From contig CAKSWY010000016.1 in NCBI GenBank assembly GCA_934513685.1, positions 1 to 58,624 of the forward strand: a stretch of 58,624 nucleotides of DNA, read 5' to 3'. How positions within the stretch are numbered: position 1 is the first letter of the stretch; every line of letters starts with the position of its first letter. Shown piece by piece: positions 49,779 to 58,624 of the stretch. The notes below the pieces were generated by a model that saw only the letters and a list, made by a program, of their open reading frames with translations, ran no database searches and was not told the DNA's origin. Origin of the DNA: an uncultured Oscillospiraceae bacterium (GTDB lineage: Bacteria > Bacillota > Clostridia > Oscillospirales > Ruminococcaceae). A program made the translations under genes and the position numbers.

Positions 49779-51888
49779 ACTGCTTTTCCAGCTCCTTCCG
49801 GGTCAATTTCAGTACGATCGGGCGGCCATGGGGACAAAACGGCGGCACTTTGCCCGCCATGATCTGCTCTGCCAGCCTCAACAGCCCCTCCGGCCGGGTT
49901 TTGTCTCCGGCCTTCATGGCAGCCCGGCAGCTGATGGAATGCAGCACCCATTCCGTTTTTTCGCTGAGTGCATCCTTGGCGCCTTTGGCCAGCTTGGCTG
50001 CCAGCTCAATCGCCAGCTCTTCCACATCGTCTGCCTGCACATCGGCCGGTACCGCGCGGATCATAACGGTGTTTCCGCCAAAGTCATCCAGCTCCACCCC
50101 CGCGTCCCGCAAAAGGTCCAGATTACCGAGAAGCGCATTCTTTTCCTCTGCGTTCAGCTGCACCGGAACCGGCATCAGCAGCATCTGGCTGGGCACATTG
50201 CCGTAATTCTTTGCCAGCTCTTCATAAATCAGGCGCTCATGGGCCGCGTGTTTGTCAATCAGGCACATCTCTTCCCCGCGCTGGGTAATGATGTAGGTCT
50301 TAAACACCTCGCCCACATAGCGCAGCGGCTCAATTTCCGGTTCCGGCTCCAATGCCAGCTGCTGGGCAGCCGGCATCTCCACAGAATCCACCGGTTGATT
50401 CTCCAGTGCCGGGGCACCGGCCGGTTCGGCAGGCGGGGCAGCCTGTACAGGCTGGTCGTCCATCCGGCCGTCCGGCTCTTTGGGCGGTTCTTCCGCCGCC
50501 GGGGTCGATTGCTGCAGGTGCGGCACTTCCTCTTCAGTGGGGGCAATGTCCAGCATCTCTTCCCGCGCCGGGCGATAGCTTTTCGTCAGCTGCAGCGGTG
50601 CAGAGCGCAGAATCCCTTCCGTCTCCGGCTCACTGGGCAGCGATTTCCACACGTCCCGGTCCTGCTCTCTCGGCGCCGGTGCCGGGCTTCCTGCCTGCAC
50701 CGACAGGCGGGAAGCCACATATGTGCGCACCGGCACTTCCTGCGCAGCAAGGGCCGCCGGATGCATCACCGACGGCACAGACTCCTTCGGCCGGGCGGGC
50801 ACCGCGGAATCGATCGGCGCGGCTGCGCTCGTTTCTTTCGCGCCGGCTGCCGGGGTTTTCTCTGTGCTGTCCGCAAACTGAAAGCGCCGCTCTCCGCTTG
50901 CAGGCAGCAGAACCACGCTTTTCACCGCGCTGTACACGGCGTCAAACACGTCCTTTTCCCGGGCAAAACGCACTTCCGTTTTGGCGGGATGCACATTGAC
51001 GTCCACCAGTTCCGGCGGCATTTCCAGCATCAGAACACAGCCCGGGAACCGCCCCTGCATCAGAGTGCCCTTGTAGGCATTTTCCAAAGCGGCCATCATC
51101 GTGCTGTTTTTCACGTAGCGGCCATTAATGTAAAAGTGCTGCATTCCGCGGCTGGCCCGGCAGGCCGACGGCGGAGTGACCAGGCCGTGCACTCGATAAA
51201 GCCCCACCGTTCCGTCCACTTCCAGCAGGCTTTTGGAAAACTCTCTTCCCAGCACTCCATAGGCAGCGCTGCGCAGCGTTCCGTCCCCGGGGGTCTGGAA
51301 CTGGGTCTTTCCCTCACGAATGAATTTCACCGCCACCTCGGGGTGAGACAGCGCCGCTCGGCTGACTGCATCGGCCACATAGGTGCCCTCGCTGGAGTCC
51401 TTTTTCAAAAACTTCATGCGGGCAGGCGTGTTGTAAAACAAATCGCGCACCGTGATGGTGGTGCCGACCGGCCGGGCGTCCGCCTCCATCCCCCGCTCGG
51501 TGCCGCCCTCAATGCGGTACCGGCAGGCGAACTCATCCTGTTCAGTGCGGGTCAGCACTTCCACCCGGGCCACACTAGCAATGGACGCCAGCGCCTCGCC
51601 CCGGAACCCCAGCGTGCAGATATGATCCAGATCCGCTTCGGTGCGGATCTTGCTGGTGGCGTGGCGGATGAACGCCGTCGCAATGTATTCCGCTTCAATG
51701 CCGCTGCCGTTATCGGACACCTGAATCAGCGAAACACCGCCCCGCTCAATGGAAACGGTCACCTGGGTCGCGCCTGCATCAATGGCGTTTTCCACCAGCT
51801 CTTTCACCGCAGACGCCGGGCGCTCCACCACCTCACCGGCGGCGATCAGCTCCGCCGTGTGCTGATCCAGTACATGAATGACGGCCAT
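49762..51888 (-). CDS. mutL: DNA mismatch repair endonuclease MutL
   Basis: A 708-residue GHKL ATPase: ELVENAIDAG, DNGSGI and TLGFRGEALASIASV at the N-terminus, a long variable Pro/Ala/Glu linker (about 340-500), and a C-terminal endonuclease domain with the metal motif D-K-H-A-x2-E-x4-E (usual DQHA, here DKHA) and CPHGRP. It is the nicking MutL type found in bacteria without MutH. It follows mutS by 25 bases. Confidence 0.96.
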   Translation of the reverse strand: MAVIHVLDQHTAELIAAGEVVERPASAVKELVENAIDAGATQVTVSIERGGVSLIQVSDNGSGIEAEYIATAFIRHATSKIRTEADLDHICTLGFRGEALASIASVARVEVLTRTEQDEFACRYRIEGGTERGMEADARPVGTTITVRDLFYNTPARMKFLKKDSSEGTYVADAVSRAALSHPEVAVKFIREGKTQFQTPGDGTLRSAAYGVLGREFSKSLLEVDGTVGLYRVHGLVTPPSACRASRGMQHFYINGRYVKNSTMMAALENAYKGTLMQGRFPGCVLMLEMPPELVDVNVHPAKTEVRFAREKDVFDAVYSAVKSVVLLPASGERRFQFADSTEKTPAAGAKETSAAAPIDSAVPARPKESVPSVMHPAALAAQEVPVRTYVASRLSVQAGSPAPAPREQDRDVWKSLPSEPETEGILRSAPLQLTKSYRPAREEMLDIAPTEEEVPHLQQSTPAAEEPPKEPDGRMDDQPVQAAPPAEPAGAPALENQPVDSVEMPAAQQLALEPEPEIEPLRYVGEVFKTYIITQRGEEMCLIDKHAAHERLIYEELAKNYGNVPSQMLLMPVPVQLNAEEKNALLGNLDLLRDAGVELDDFGGNTVMIRAVPADVQADDVEELAIELAAKLAKGAKDALSEKTEWVLHSISCRAAMKAGDKTRPEGLLRLAEQIMAGKVPPFCPHGRPIVLKLTRKELEKQFGRLG

Positions 51889-51913
51889 TTATTCCACCTG
51901 CCTCTCGTTTTCT

Positions 51914-54505
51914 TTAAAACAATTTTTTCAGTTCATACAAAAAGTTCAATGCCTCAATGGGGGTCAAGGTGTTCACGTCCAGATTCCGAAGCTTGTCCAT
52001 CACTTCGCTGGGGGCCTGTGGGGTATTCAGCTGTTCTACCGCTTCAAAATCCAGCTGGGTCGCCTGATTGGCACCGGGAGCCGAAGCCTCCAGCGCCCGC
52101 AGCACCTGATGGGCGCGGCGCGTTACCGCGCCCGGCAGGCCCGCCAGCTTGGCCACCTCAATGCCGTAGCTGTCATCGGCCGGGCCGGCAATGATGCGCC
52201 GCAGGAACGTAATGTCCTCGCCGCGCTTTTTCACCGCAATGTTGTAGTTCTTTACGCCGGTTTCGCACTGCTCCAGATCCGTCAATTCGTGATAGTGGGT
52301 TGCAAACAGCGTCTTGCAGCCAATTTTCCGTGTGATGTGCTCCACCACAGCGCGGGCAATGCTCATGCCGTCAAAGGTCGAGGTTCCACGGCCGATCTCG
52401 TCCAGAATCACCAGACTTTTCGGGGTGGCGTTCTGCAGAATCTCCGCAACCTCGGTCATCTCCACCATAAACGTGGACTGGCCCGCCGCCAAATCGTCGG
52501 AGGCACCAACCCGGGTGAAAATGGCGTCCACCACGCCCATTTTGCAGGATTTTGCCGGCACAAAGCTGCCGATCTGCGCCATCAGCGCAATCAGCGCGTT
52601 TTGCCGCATGTAGGTGGATTTACCGGCCATGTTCGGGCCGGTGAGCAGAATGGTGCGGTTTTCACCGCAGTCCATTTTGGTATCGTTGGGCACAAACAGG
52701 CTCCCCTTCAGCATCTGCTCAATCACCGGGTGGCGGCCCTCTTCGATCATCAGCACATCGCTGTCATCCACCTGGGGCTTTACGTAATTGTTGTCGCTGG
52801 CCACCTGCGCCAGGGCCGTATAAACGTCCAGCTGCGCCACAGCCATTGCGGTGGCCTGAATGCGCATCAGCTGATCCGACACCGCACTGAGCAGCTGGTC
52901 AAATAGCTCCCGCTCCAGAGTGAGCACCCGCTCGTTGGCGCCCAGAATTTTGTTTTCCAGCTGCTTCAGGTCGTCCGTGATGTAGCGCTCCGCGTTGGCC
53001 AGGGTCTGCTTGCGCACAAAGTTGGCGGGCACCTGATCGGTAAACGACCGGCTTACCTCAATGTAATAGCCAAACACGCGGTTAAAGCCGATTTTCAACG
53101 TGCGGATGCCGGTCTCTTCCTTGAGCTTGGCCTCCAGCTGAGAGAGGTAGCCCTTGCCGCCGTGCATGATGTCCCGCAGTTCGTCCACTTCCGCGTTGTA
53201 GCCCGCCTTGATGACACCGCCCTCCTTCAGCGTGGACGGAGCATTTTCATCCACGGCGGAGAAAATTTTATCCCGGATGTCCTCCAGCGGGTCGATGCGA
53301 TCCGCCAGGGCAGCCAGCTGCGGGCAGCCGCTCTCCCGGGCCTGCTTCTGCAGGCCGGGCAGCTCCCGGCAGGTGCAGGCAAGGGCGTACATTTCGCGCG
53401 GCGTTGCAGAACCATACACCGTGCGGGTCATCAGGCGCTCCATATCAAACACACGGGAGAGGCTGTCCGCCAGGTCCGCCCGAAGAATGCTCTGCTGGTA
53501 AAGGGCCTCCACGGCCGCAAGTCGGTCGTTGATGGCTGCTGAGCTGACCAGCGGCTGCTCGATCCAGCTGCGAAGAAGGCGTTTGCCCATGGCGGTCTGG
53601 GTTTTATCTAGCACCCAGAGCAGTGTTCCCTTCTTCTCCCGCCCGCGCATGGTCTCGGTCAGTTCCAGGTTGGCCCGGGTGACCGGAGAGAGCTGCATAT
53701 ACTGCGCTTCGGCATAGTTGTGCACGGTTTTCAGCCGCTCCACGCCTTTTTTCTGGGTGCGGTGCAGGTACCCCAGCAGTGCGCCCAGCGCCACCGGGGC
53801 CAGGCCCGCTTCGGAAAGGCCGCTGGCCGCCGCCCAGTCGGCCCCGAACTGCTCCTGCAAAAGGCCGCTGACCTGTTCCGGCACATACTCCTCTTCCGTC
53901 ATGACCTCCACCGAACAGGACAGATGCTGTTTGATGTAGGCGGTCACTGCTTTATGCTTCAGCATCTCGCTGTTCATCAGGATTTCGCTGGGCGTGTAGC
54001 GGCACAGCTCGGTAATGATCTGGTTGTCCAGCTTTTCCGCCGTCAATTCCGTGGCATGAACTTCACCGGTGGAAACATCCGCAAAGCAGATGCCGGCGGC
54101 CTTGCCTTTTACAAACACGCTACACAGATAGTTGTTCCGGTCATCCTTCAGCATACTGCTTTCAATGACCGTACCGGGGGTCACTACCCGGATGATGTCC
54201 CGCTTTACCAGGCCCTTGGCCTTGACCGGGTCCTCCATCTGCTCGCAGATGGCCACCTTGTAACCCTTGGCGATCAAACGGGCCACATAGCTTTCATAGC
54301 TGTGGAACGGTACCCCGCACATGGGGGCCCGCTCTTTCTGGCCGCAGTCCCGCCCGGTCAGGGTCAATTCCAGTTCCTTGGACGCCAGAATTGCATCGTC
54401 GTAGAACATCTCATAGAAATCCCCCAGACGGAAAAAGAGAATTTCATCCTTGTGCTGCTTTTTGATCTCAAAATACTGTGCCATCATGGGCGAAAGTTCA
54501 GCCAT
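51914..54505 (-). CDS. mutS: DNA mismatch repair protein MutS
   Basis: An 863-residue protein with the mismatch-sensing N-terminal F-x-E motif in LRLGDFYEMFYDDA, connector, lever and clamp domains, and an ABC ATPase with Walker A GPNMAGKSTYMRQ and Walker B LVILDEIGRGTSTFDG. It detects mismatches and recruits MutL. Normal length. Confidence 0.97.
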   Translation of the reverse strand: MAELSPMMAQYFEIKKQHKDEILFFRLGDFYEMFYDDAILASKELELTLTGRDCGQKERAPMCGVPFHSYESYVARLIAKGYKVAICEQMEDPVKAKGLVKRDIIRVVTPGTVIESSMLKDDRNNYLCSVFVKGKAAGICFADVSTGEVHATELTAEKLDNQIITELCRYTPSEILMNSEMLKHKAVTAYIKQHLSCSVEVMTEEEYVPEQVSGLLQEQFGADWAAASGLSEAGLAPVALGALLGYLHRTQKKGVERLKTVHNYAEAQYMQLSPVTRANLELTETMRGREKKGTLLWVLDKTQTAMGKRLLRSWIEQPLVSSAAINDRLAAVEALYQQSILRADLADSLSRVFDMERLMTRTVYGSATPREMYALACTCRELPGLQKQARESGCPQLAALADRIDPLEDIRDKIFSAVDENAPSTLKEGGVIKAGYNAEVDELRDIMHGGKGYLSQLEAKLKEETGIRTLKIGFNRVFGYYIEVSRSFTDQVPANFVRKQTLANAERYITDDLKQLENKILGANERVLTLERELFDQLLSAVSDQLMRIQATAMAVAQLDVYTALAQVASDNNYVKPQVDDSDVLMIEEGRHPVIEQMLKGSLFVPNDTKMDCGENRTILLTGPNMAGKSTYMRQNALIALMAQIGSFVPAKSCKMGVVDAIFTRVGASDDLAAGQSTFMVEMTEVAEILQNATPKSLVILDEIGRGTSTFDGMSIARAVVEHITRKIGCKTLFATHYHELTDLEQCETGVKNYNIAVKKRGEDITFLRRIIAGPADDSYGIEVAKLAGLPGAVTRRAHQVLRALEASAPGANQATQLDFEAVEQLNTPQAPSEVMDKLRNLDVNTLTPIEALNFLYELKKLF

Positions 54506-54552
54506 ACTTCACATCCTGATTCTTTGCAGTTTGTTTCATCGTTGGGGCTTAA

Positions 54553-54614
54553 GGGGCCTCATGCAGCCCCTCAAAAGCCATGGAAGGCCGGTACGCTCCA
54601 AAGAGCGCCCGGCC
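54553..54614 (-). other. Two hairpins between the YmcA/YlbF-like gene and mutS
   Basis: GGGGC/GCCCC (54553-54570) and a bulged GGCCGG...CCGGCC with inner CGCTC/GAGCG (54586-54614). There is no T run after either on the minus strand, so they may stabilise or partly attenuate the transcript. Confidence 0.4.
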
Positions 54615-54669
54615 GTTGTGTGGCAGAGACTCTTCCTGCCGTTTTGCTGTTTTTTCTGGCCGCAGCGGC

Positions 54670-55080
54670 TTAGTGGCAACCGCCGCAGGTAGAGCAGCTG
54701 CCAGAACAGCCACCGGCAGCAGGCTCCTGCACGGTCATGGGGTCGCCGCCGTTCATGGCGGTGTTGATGATGGCATCGATATAGTTCACCATCGCCTCAG
54801 CGGCAGTCTTGGCCTCGTTGTAGGCAACCATGCCGGGATGGTTCATGATCTTGCCATACAGGTCATTCACCTGGCCATTCAGCTCGGCAATGCGCTCGTC
54901 GTCCCGCTCATCCTTGGTGATCTCGTTGTTCAGGTCCATCCGGGCCAGGTTGAACTCGCCGATCATGTCCTGCAGTTCCTTGTTCTCGTCGTTGGCACGG
55001 CGGGCGGCATCCAGTGCCAAATAGCGCTCATCCGTCTGCATGGCAGCAGCAGCTTTCTTAAACAGTTCAATGGCATCCAT
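54670..55080 (-). CDS. YmcA/YlbF (Ric) family protein with Cys-rich C-terminus
   Basis: A 136-residue helical protein of the YlbF/YmcA family (AARRANDENKELQDMIGEFNLARMDLN, YNEAKTAAEAMVNYIDAI), ending in GGCSGSCSTCGGCH. In Bacillus YmcA, YlbF and YaaT form an Fe-S-containing complex acting on RNase Y, biofilm and sporulation. The place between miaB and mutS is that of ymcA in Bacillus. The second ATG (55080) is better spaced from AAAGGAG than one six bases earlier. Confidence 0.88.
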   Translation of the reverse strand: MDAIELFKKAAAAMQTDERYLALDAARRANDENKELQDMIGEFNLARMDLNNEITKDERDDERIAELNGQVNDLYGKIMNHPGMVAYNEAKTAAEAMVNYIDAIINTAMNGGDPMTVQEPAAGGCSGSCSTCGGCH

Positions 55081-55206
55081 GGTCATACTCTCCTTTGTTC
55101 AGTCGGCTCACGGCCGGAATGATTTCTCTATCGGTAAGCCCGCCGCGCACCGTTGAACCGGAACACGCGGCCAGCAAAACCTTCTTTGAATGAATAGGCT
55201 TTCGGT

Positions 55207-56595
55207 TCAGGCCAGCTCCGCGGTCAGCATCGCGGCCCGGCTGCCGGTGATGTGCAGCTGTACTTCGCTGCCGATGAGGGCCGGATCTCCGGCAAATTCC
55301 GCCACCAGGTTGTTGCGCAGGCGGCCATTCAGCAGGCCTTCTCCCCGGCCATGGCCCTCCACCAGGGCCACCTGGGTCCGTCCCACCAAAGCCGCCGTCT
55401 GCTCGCAGGCAATCTCCTCCTGCACCGCCAGCAGGCGGCCCATGCGGTCGGCCTTCTGCTTGTGGGTGTAGGGGTCCGGCATCTCTGCAGCCTTCGTGCC
55501 CGAGCGCTTGGAATAGATGAAGGTAAACAGCTGCATGTACCGCACCTTTTTGATTAATTCCAGCGTCGCCTCGAAGTCCTCTTCGGTCTCGCCGGGGAAG
55601 CCCACAATGATGTCGCTGGAAAAGGTAATGTCGGGCACTGTGCGGCGGGCATACTCGATCAGCTCCAGATAATGCTCCACCGTGTAGTGCCGGTTCATCT
55701 CTTTTAAAATGCGGTTGCTGCCCGACTGCACCGGCAGGTGAAGGTGGTTGCAGATCTGGGGGTGCGCCGCGATCGTGTCGATGAGTTTATGGCTGGCATC
55801 CTTGGGGTGGCTGGTCATAAAACGGATGTGATAATCGCCCGGCACCGTGCACAGCAGCGCCAGCAGGTCCGAAAAATCCACATTTTCGTCCAGGCCCTTG
55901 CCGTAGCTGTTCACGTTCTGGCCCAAAAGGGTGATCTCTTTATAACCAGCGGCCACCAGCCCCTTGAACTCCTCCAGAATGGCCGCGGGGGTACGGCTGC
56001 GCTCGCGCCCGCGCACATAGGGCACAATGCAGTAGGTGCAGAAGTTGTCGCACCCATACATGATGGGCAGCCAGGCGCGGAAGGAAGAATCCCGCCGGAT
56101 GGGCATTTTCTCCACGATCTCCACGCGCTCCACCGGCGTCTGCAGAACCCGTTTGCGGCCCTCGATCTTCTGGGCCAGCAGGCTGGGCAGCGTGTCAATG
56201 CCGTTCACGCCGAACACCAGGTCCACAAAGGGATAGCTCTGGCGAATTTTCTCCACCACCTGCGGCTGCTGGGCCATGCAGCCGCACAGGCCGATGAGCA
56301 GGCCCTTATTCTGTTCCTTCAGCTTTTTCAGCGCACCAATGTTGCCAAACACCCGCTGCTCTGCGTGCTCACGCACAGCGCAGGTGTTGAACAGAATCAG
56401 GTCGGCCTGCTCGGGGCTATCGCAAATGCCATAGCCCACGTCCATCAGCACGCCCTTGATCTTTTCGCCGTCGTTCACATTCTGCTGGCAGCCGTAGCTG
56501 CGCACATAGGCCATCGGCGGGGTGTCATAGACCGCCGCCAAAGCAGCAGCAGCCGTACCATCATGATTGTATCCAATTCTGTCGATTTTGTTCAC
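55207..56595 (-). CDS. miaB: tRNA-2-methylthio-N6-dimethylallyladenosine synthase
   Basis: A 462-residue radical-SAM methylthiotransferase: an N-terminal UPF0004 domain (YGCQQNVNDGEKI, NTCAVREHAEQRV, GCMAQ), the radical-SAM CDNFCTYC cluster motif, and a C-terminal TRAM domain (VGRTQVALVEGHGRGEGLLNG). It converts i6A37, made by MiaA, to ms2i6A37. The likely start is GTG at 56595, since the predicted promoter lies at 56657-56685; a longer upstream reading would begin within the promoter. Confidence 0.93.
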   Translation of the reverse strand: MNKIDRIGYNHDGTAAAALAAVYDTPPMAYVRSYGCQQNVNDGEKIKGVLMDVGYGICDSPEQADLILFNTCAVREHAEQRVFGNIGALKKLKEQNKGLLIGLCGCMAQQPQVVEKIRQSYPFVDLVFGVNGIDTLPSLLAQKIEGRKRVLQTPVERVEIVEKMPIRRDSSFRAWLPIMYGCDNFCTYCIVPYVRGRERSRTPAAILEEFKGLVAAGYKEITLLGQNVNSYGKGLDENVDFSDLLALLCTVPGDYHIRFMTSHPKDASHKLIDTIAAHPQICNHLHLPVQSGSNRILKEMNRHYTVEHYLELIEYARRTVPDITFSSDIIVGFPGETEEDFEATLELIKKVRYMQLFTFIYSKRSGTKAAEMPDPYTHKQKADRMGRLLAVQEEIACEQTAALVGRTQVALVEGHGRGEGLLNGRLRNNLVAEFAGDPALIGSEVQLHITGSRAAMLTAELA

Positions 56596-56656
56596 AGATC
56601 CAGTTTCTCCAATTCTTCGCCGCCCTACCGGCGGAAAAATAAACCAATAGAATTTT

Positions 56657-56685
56657 ATTATAACCGAAAGCCCGCCAAAGCACAA
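56657..56685 (-). promoter_or_regulatory. Sigma-A promoter of miaB and following genes
   Basis: TTGTGC (56680-56685), 17 bases, perfect TATAAT (56657-56662). Confidence 0.7.
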
Positions 56686-56697
56686 CGCCTCTTCGCC

Positions 56698-58624
56698 TTA
56701 TTCCTGGCCGGTTTCGCCCGATTTTACCCGATCCCGCTTCAGGATGGGGCCAAGGTACTGGCCGGTGAAGCTGGCGGGGTTGGCCGCCACCTCTTCCGGA
56801 GTGCCCTCGGCCACGATCTGCCCGCCGGCGCTTCCGCCCTCCGGGCCTAGGTCGATGATGTGATCGGCCCGCTTGATGACGTCCAGGTTGTGTTCAATGA
56901 CCACCACCGTGTTCCCGGCATCCACCAGCTTGTCCAGCACCTCCACCAGACGGTGAACGTCCGCCACATGCAGGCCGGTGGTCGGCTCATCCAGAATATA
57001 CACGGTCTGGCCGGTGCTGCGCTTGGCCAGCTCCAGCGCCAGTTTTACGCGCTGTGCTTCGCCGCCGGAAAGCGTTGTCGCGCTCTGCCCCAGCTGCACA
57101 TAGCCGAGGCCCACGTCGCACAGGGTCTGCAGCTTCCGGTGAATTTTGGGGATGTTGGCAAAGAACGTCGTGGCTTCTTCCACCGTCATGTTCAGCACAT
57201 CCGAGATGCTCTTGTCTTTGTAATGGACCTCCAGGGTCTCCCGGTTGTAGCGTGCGCCCTTGCACACTTCGCAGGGCACATAGATGTTCGGCAGAAAGTG
57301 CATGGCAATTTCCAGAATGCCGTTGCCCTCGCAGGCCTCGCACCGGCCGCCCTTCACATTGAAACTGAACCGCCCTGCCCCGTAGCCGCGCATTTTGGCG
57401 TCCTGCGTCTGGGCAAACACGGTGCGGATGTCATTGAACACCCCCGTGTAGGTGGCCGGGTTGGAGCGAGGCGTGCGCCCGATGGGCGACTGATCAATGC
57501 CGATGACCTTATCCACATATTCCAGCCCTTCCATCGCCTTGTGCTTGCCGGGGCGATGCTTGGCGCCGTTCAGCTCCGCAGCCAGGCGCTTGTACAGGAT
57601 CTCGTTGACCAGCGAGGACTTGCCCGACCCGGAAATGCCCGTAACCACCGTCATCTCGCCCAGGGGAATGTCCACCGTGATGTGCTGCAGGTTGTTTTCG
57701 TAGGCATCCACGATCCGAATATGCTTGCCGTTGCCGGGGCGGCGGGTGGCCGGCACTTCAATGCGCTTGCGGCCGGAAAGATACTGCCCGGTGATGCTCC
57801 GGGGTTCCCGGCAGATGTCCTCCACCGTACCGGCCGCCACGATCTCGCCGCCGTGAACGCCCGCACCGGGGCCAACGTCCACCAGATAGTCCGCCTGGCG
57901 CATGGTGTCTTCATCGTGTTCCACCACGATCAGCGTATTGCCCAGATCCCGCAGGCGCTTCAGGGTGGCGATCAGCTTGTCGTTGTCCCGCTGGTGCAGG
58001 CCGATGGACGGCTCATCCAGCACATACAGAACGCCGGTGAGGGCACTGCCGATCTGCGTGGCCAGACGAATGCGCTGGCTCTCGCCGCCGGAAAGGCCCA
58101 CCGAGCCGCGGGCCAGGGTCAAATAATCCAGGCCCACACTCTGCAGGAAGCCCAGCCGTTCCCGCACTTCTTTCAGAATGCCGTCGGCAATCATATGCTC
58201 CCGGTCGGTGAGGTCTAGCTTGTTGATGAAGTTCAGCTCTTCCCGCACGCTCATGGCGCAGAACTGGCTGATGTTGATGCCGCCCACAGTCACGGCCAGG
58301 CTGGTCGGCTTCAGGCGCTGGCCATGGCAGTCGGGACATTCCACCCCGTTCATCACCGTGGCGATCTCTTCCTTCATCCACTCGCTGGAGGTGTCGCGGA
58401 AGCGCCGCTCCAGATTCGGCACAATACCCTCAAAGTCGTTTAGGTACCGGCCGGAGCCGAATTCGTTCTGCCGATGCATCTCAATGCGCTCGCCGCCGGT
58501 GCCGTACAGAATTGCATTCAGCGCTTCTTCGCTCATTTCTTTGATCGGCATATCCAGTGTAAAGCCGTATTGCTTGCCAAGCCCTTTGTAATACATTTCG
58601 CTCACAGAGCCTTCAGCATAGTAC
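56698..58624 (-). CDS. uvrA: Excinuclease ABC subunit A (partial, 5' end outside window)
   Basis: The C-terminal 640 or so residues of UvrA, of about 940 in the family; the reading frame is open to the window edge. Visible are the first ABC signature LSGGESQRIRLA with VLDEPSIGLHQRDN, the second Walker A GISGSGKSSLVNE, a zinc finger CEACEGNG...CEVCKGARY, and the second signature LSGGEAQRVKLA. UvrA recognises bulky DNA lesions with UvrB in nucleotide excision repair. It is followed by miaB on the same strand with its own promoter. Confidence 0.97.
   Translation of the reverse strand, partial: YYAEGSVSEMYYKGLGKQYGFTLDMPIKEMSEEALNAILYGTGGERIEMHRQNEFGSGRYLNDFEGIVPNLERRFRDTSSEWMKEEIATVMNGVECPDCHGQRLKPTSLAVTVGGINISQFCAMSVREELNFINKLDLTDREHMIADGILKEVRERLGFLQSVGLDYLTLARGSVGLSGGESQRIRLATQIGSALTGVLYVLDEPSIGLHQRDNDKLIATLKRLRDLGNTLIVVEHDEDTMRQADYLVDVGPGAGVHGGEIVAAGTVEDICREPRSITGQYLSGRKRIEVPATRRPGNGKHIRIVDAYENNLQHITVDIPLGEMTVVTGISGSGKSSLVNEILYKRLAAELNGAKHRPGKHKAMEGLEYVDKVIGIDQSPIGRTPRSNPATYTGVFNDIRTVFAQTQDAKMRGYGAGRFSFNVKGGRCEACEGNGILEIAMHFLPNIYVPCEVCKGARYNRETLEVHYKDKSISDVLNMTVEEATTFFANIPKIHRKLQTLCDVGLGYVQLGQSATTLSGGEAQRVKLALELAKRSTGQTVYILDEPTTGLHVADVHRLVEVLDKLVDAGNTVVVIEHNLDVIKRADHIIDLGPEGGSAGGQIVAEGTPEEVAANPASFTGQYLGPILKRDRVKSGETGQE

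Noticed and set aside
49744..52194. Long plus-strand open frame opposite mutL
   Set aside because: Antisense shadow in GC-rich coding DNA; no recognisable domain, no ribosome site, and mutL is complete on the other strand.
1..58624. CRISPR arrays, insertion sequences, prophage or toxin-antitoxin modules
   Set aside because: I saw no regularly spaced repeats, transposase or integrase motifs, or paired small toxin/antitoxin genes. Small frames in gaps are shadows or remnants.

Overview
The window looks like a chromosomal segment of a spore-forming Clostridia-type Firmicute, most likely of the Oscillospiraceae/Ruminococcaceae group. The evidence is a complete spoIIIAA-AH operon plus yunB, a Firmicute cell-division block (sepF, ylmH, divIVA, ileS, lspA, rluD), a tyrosyl T-box, strong AAGGAGG ribosome sites, sigma-A promoters, moderately high GC coding sequence, a split transketolase and an NfnAB pair. 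The species is not determined. Nearly all of it is conserved housekeeping DNA on the minus strand. I saw no prophage, insertion sequence, CRISPR array or defence island.

Layout. 1-1.8 kb: two decayed neighbours, an M20-type amidohydrolase and an SLC13-like anion transporter, both frameshifted. 1.9-6.9 kb (plus): a small GlsB-type membrane protein, nfnA-nfnB, then a GntR/UTRA regulator in one unit with pyrB-pyrI. 7-19 kb (minus): tyrS under a T-box whose promoter lies inside the end of recN, and an approximately 10 kb operon asp23-nusB-tsaD paralogue-xseA-xseB-ispA-PAP2-dxs-tlyA-nadK-argR-recN. 19-23.7 kb (minus): spoIIIAA to spoIIIAH. 24-24.7 kb (plus): two small membrane proteins (DUF4234, DUF2752). 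24.8-27.6 kb (minus): ligA and yunB.

27.8-29.4 kb is the one clearly degenerate patch. A flavin-binding (PNPOx-like) gene start is fused out of frame to the end of an isoprenylcysteine methyltransferase-like gene. A second PNPOx-like gene carries two frameshifts, and a start-less fragment with a Cys-rich tail lies beside it. 29.5-34.7 kb (minus): gmd-fcl-manC-tfoX-like-pgm, which together supply GDP-mannose and GDP-L-fucose. 34.9-36.2 kb: rhomboid protease, tRNA-Cys, tRNA-Gly and an unexplained structured intergenic region. 36.2-42.3 kb: dnaI-type loader and dnaD, split transketolase, a HAD-fold protein lacking its catalytic Asp, rluD-type pseudouridine synthase and lspA. 42.4-47.3 kb: ileS, divIVA, ylmH, sepF. 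47.5-58.6 kb: HlyD-like protein, miaA, mutL, mutS, a YmcA/YlbF-family protein, miaB and the 3' part of uvrA, which runs off the window.

Most of the window links isoprenoid supply (dxs, ispA), tRNA modification (miaA, miaB), DNA repair (recN, mutSL, uvrA, xseAB, ligA), sporulation and division. The observations most worth following up are the HAD-fold protein without its nucleophile, the TsaD paralogue where folD often sits, the divergent PAP2 protein between ispA and dxs, candidate sigma-E promoters of spoIIIA and yunB, the structured intergenic region near 36.1 kb and the decay patch at 28 kb. I did not find a convincing wholly new multi-gene system.
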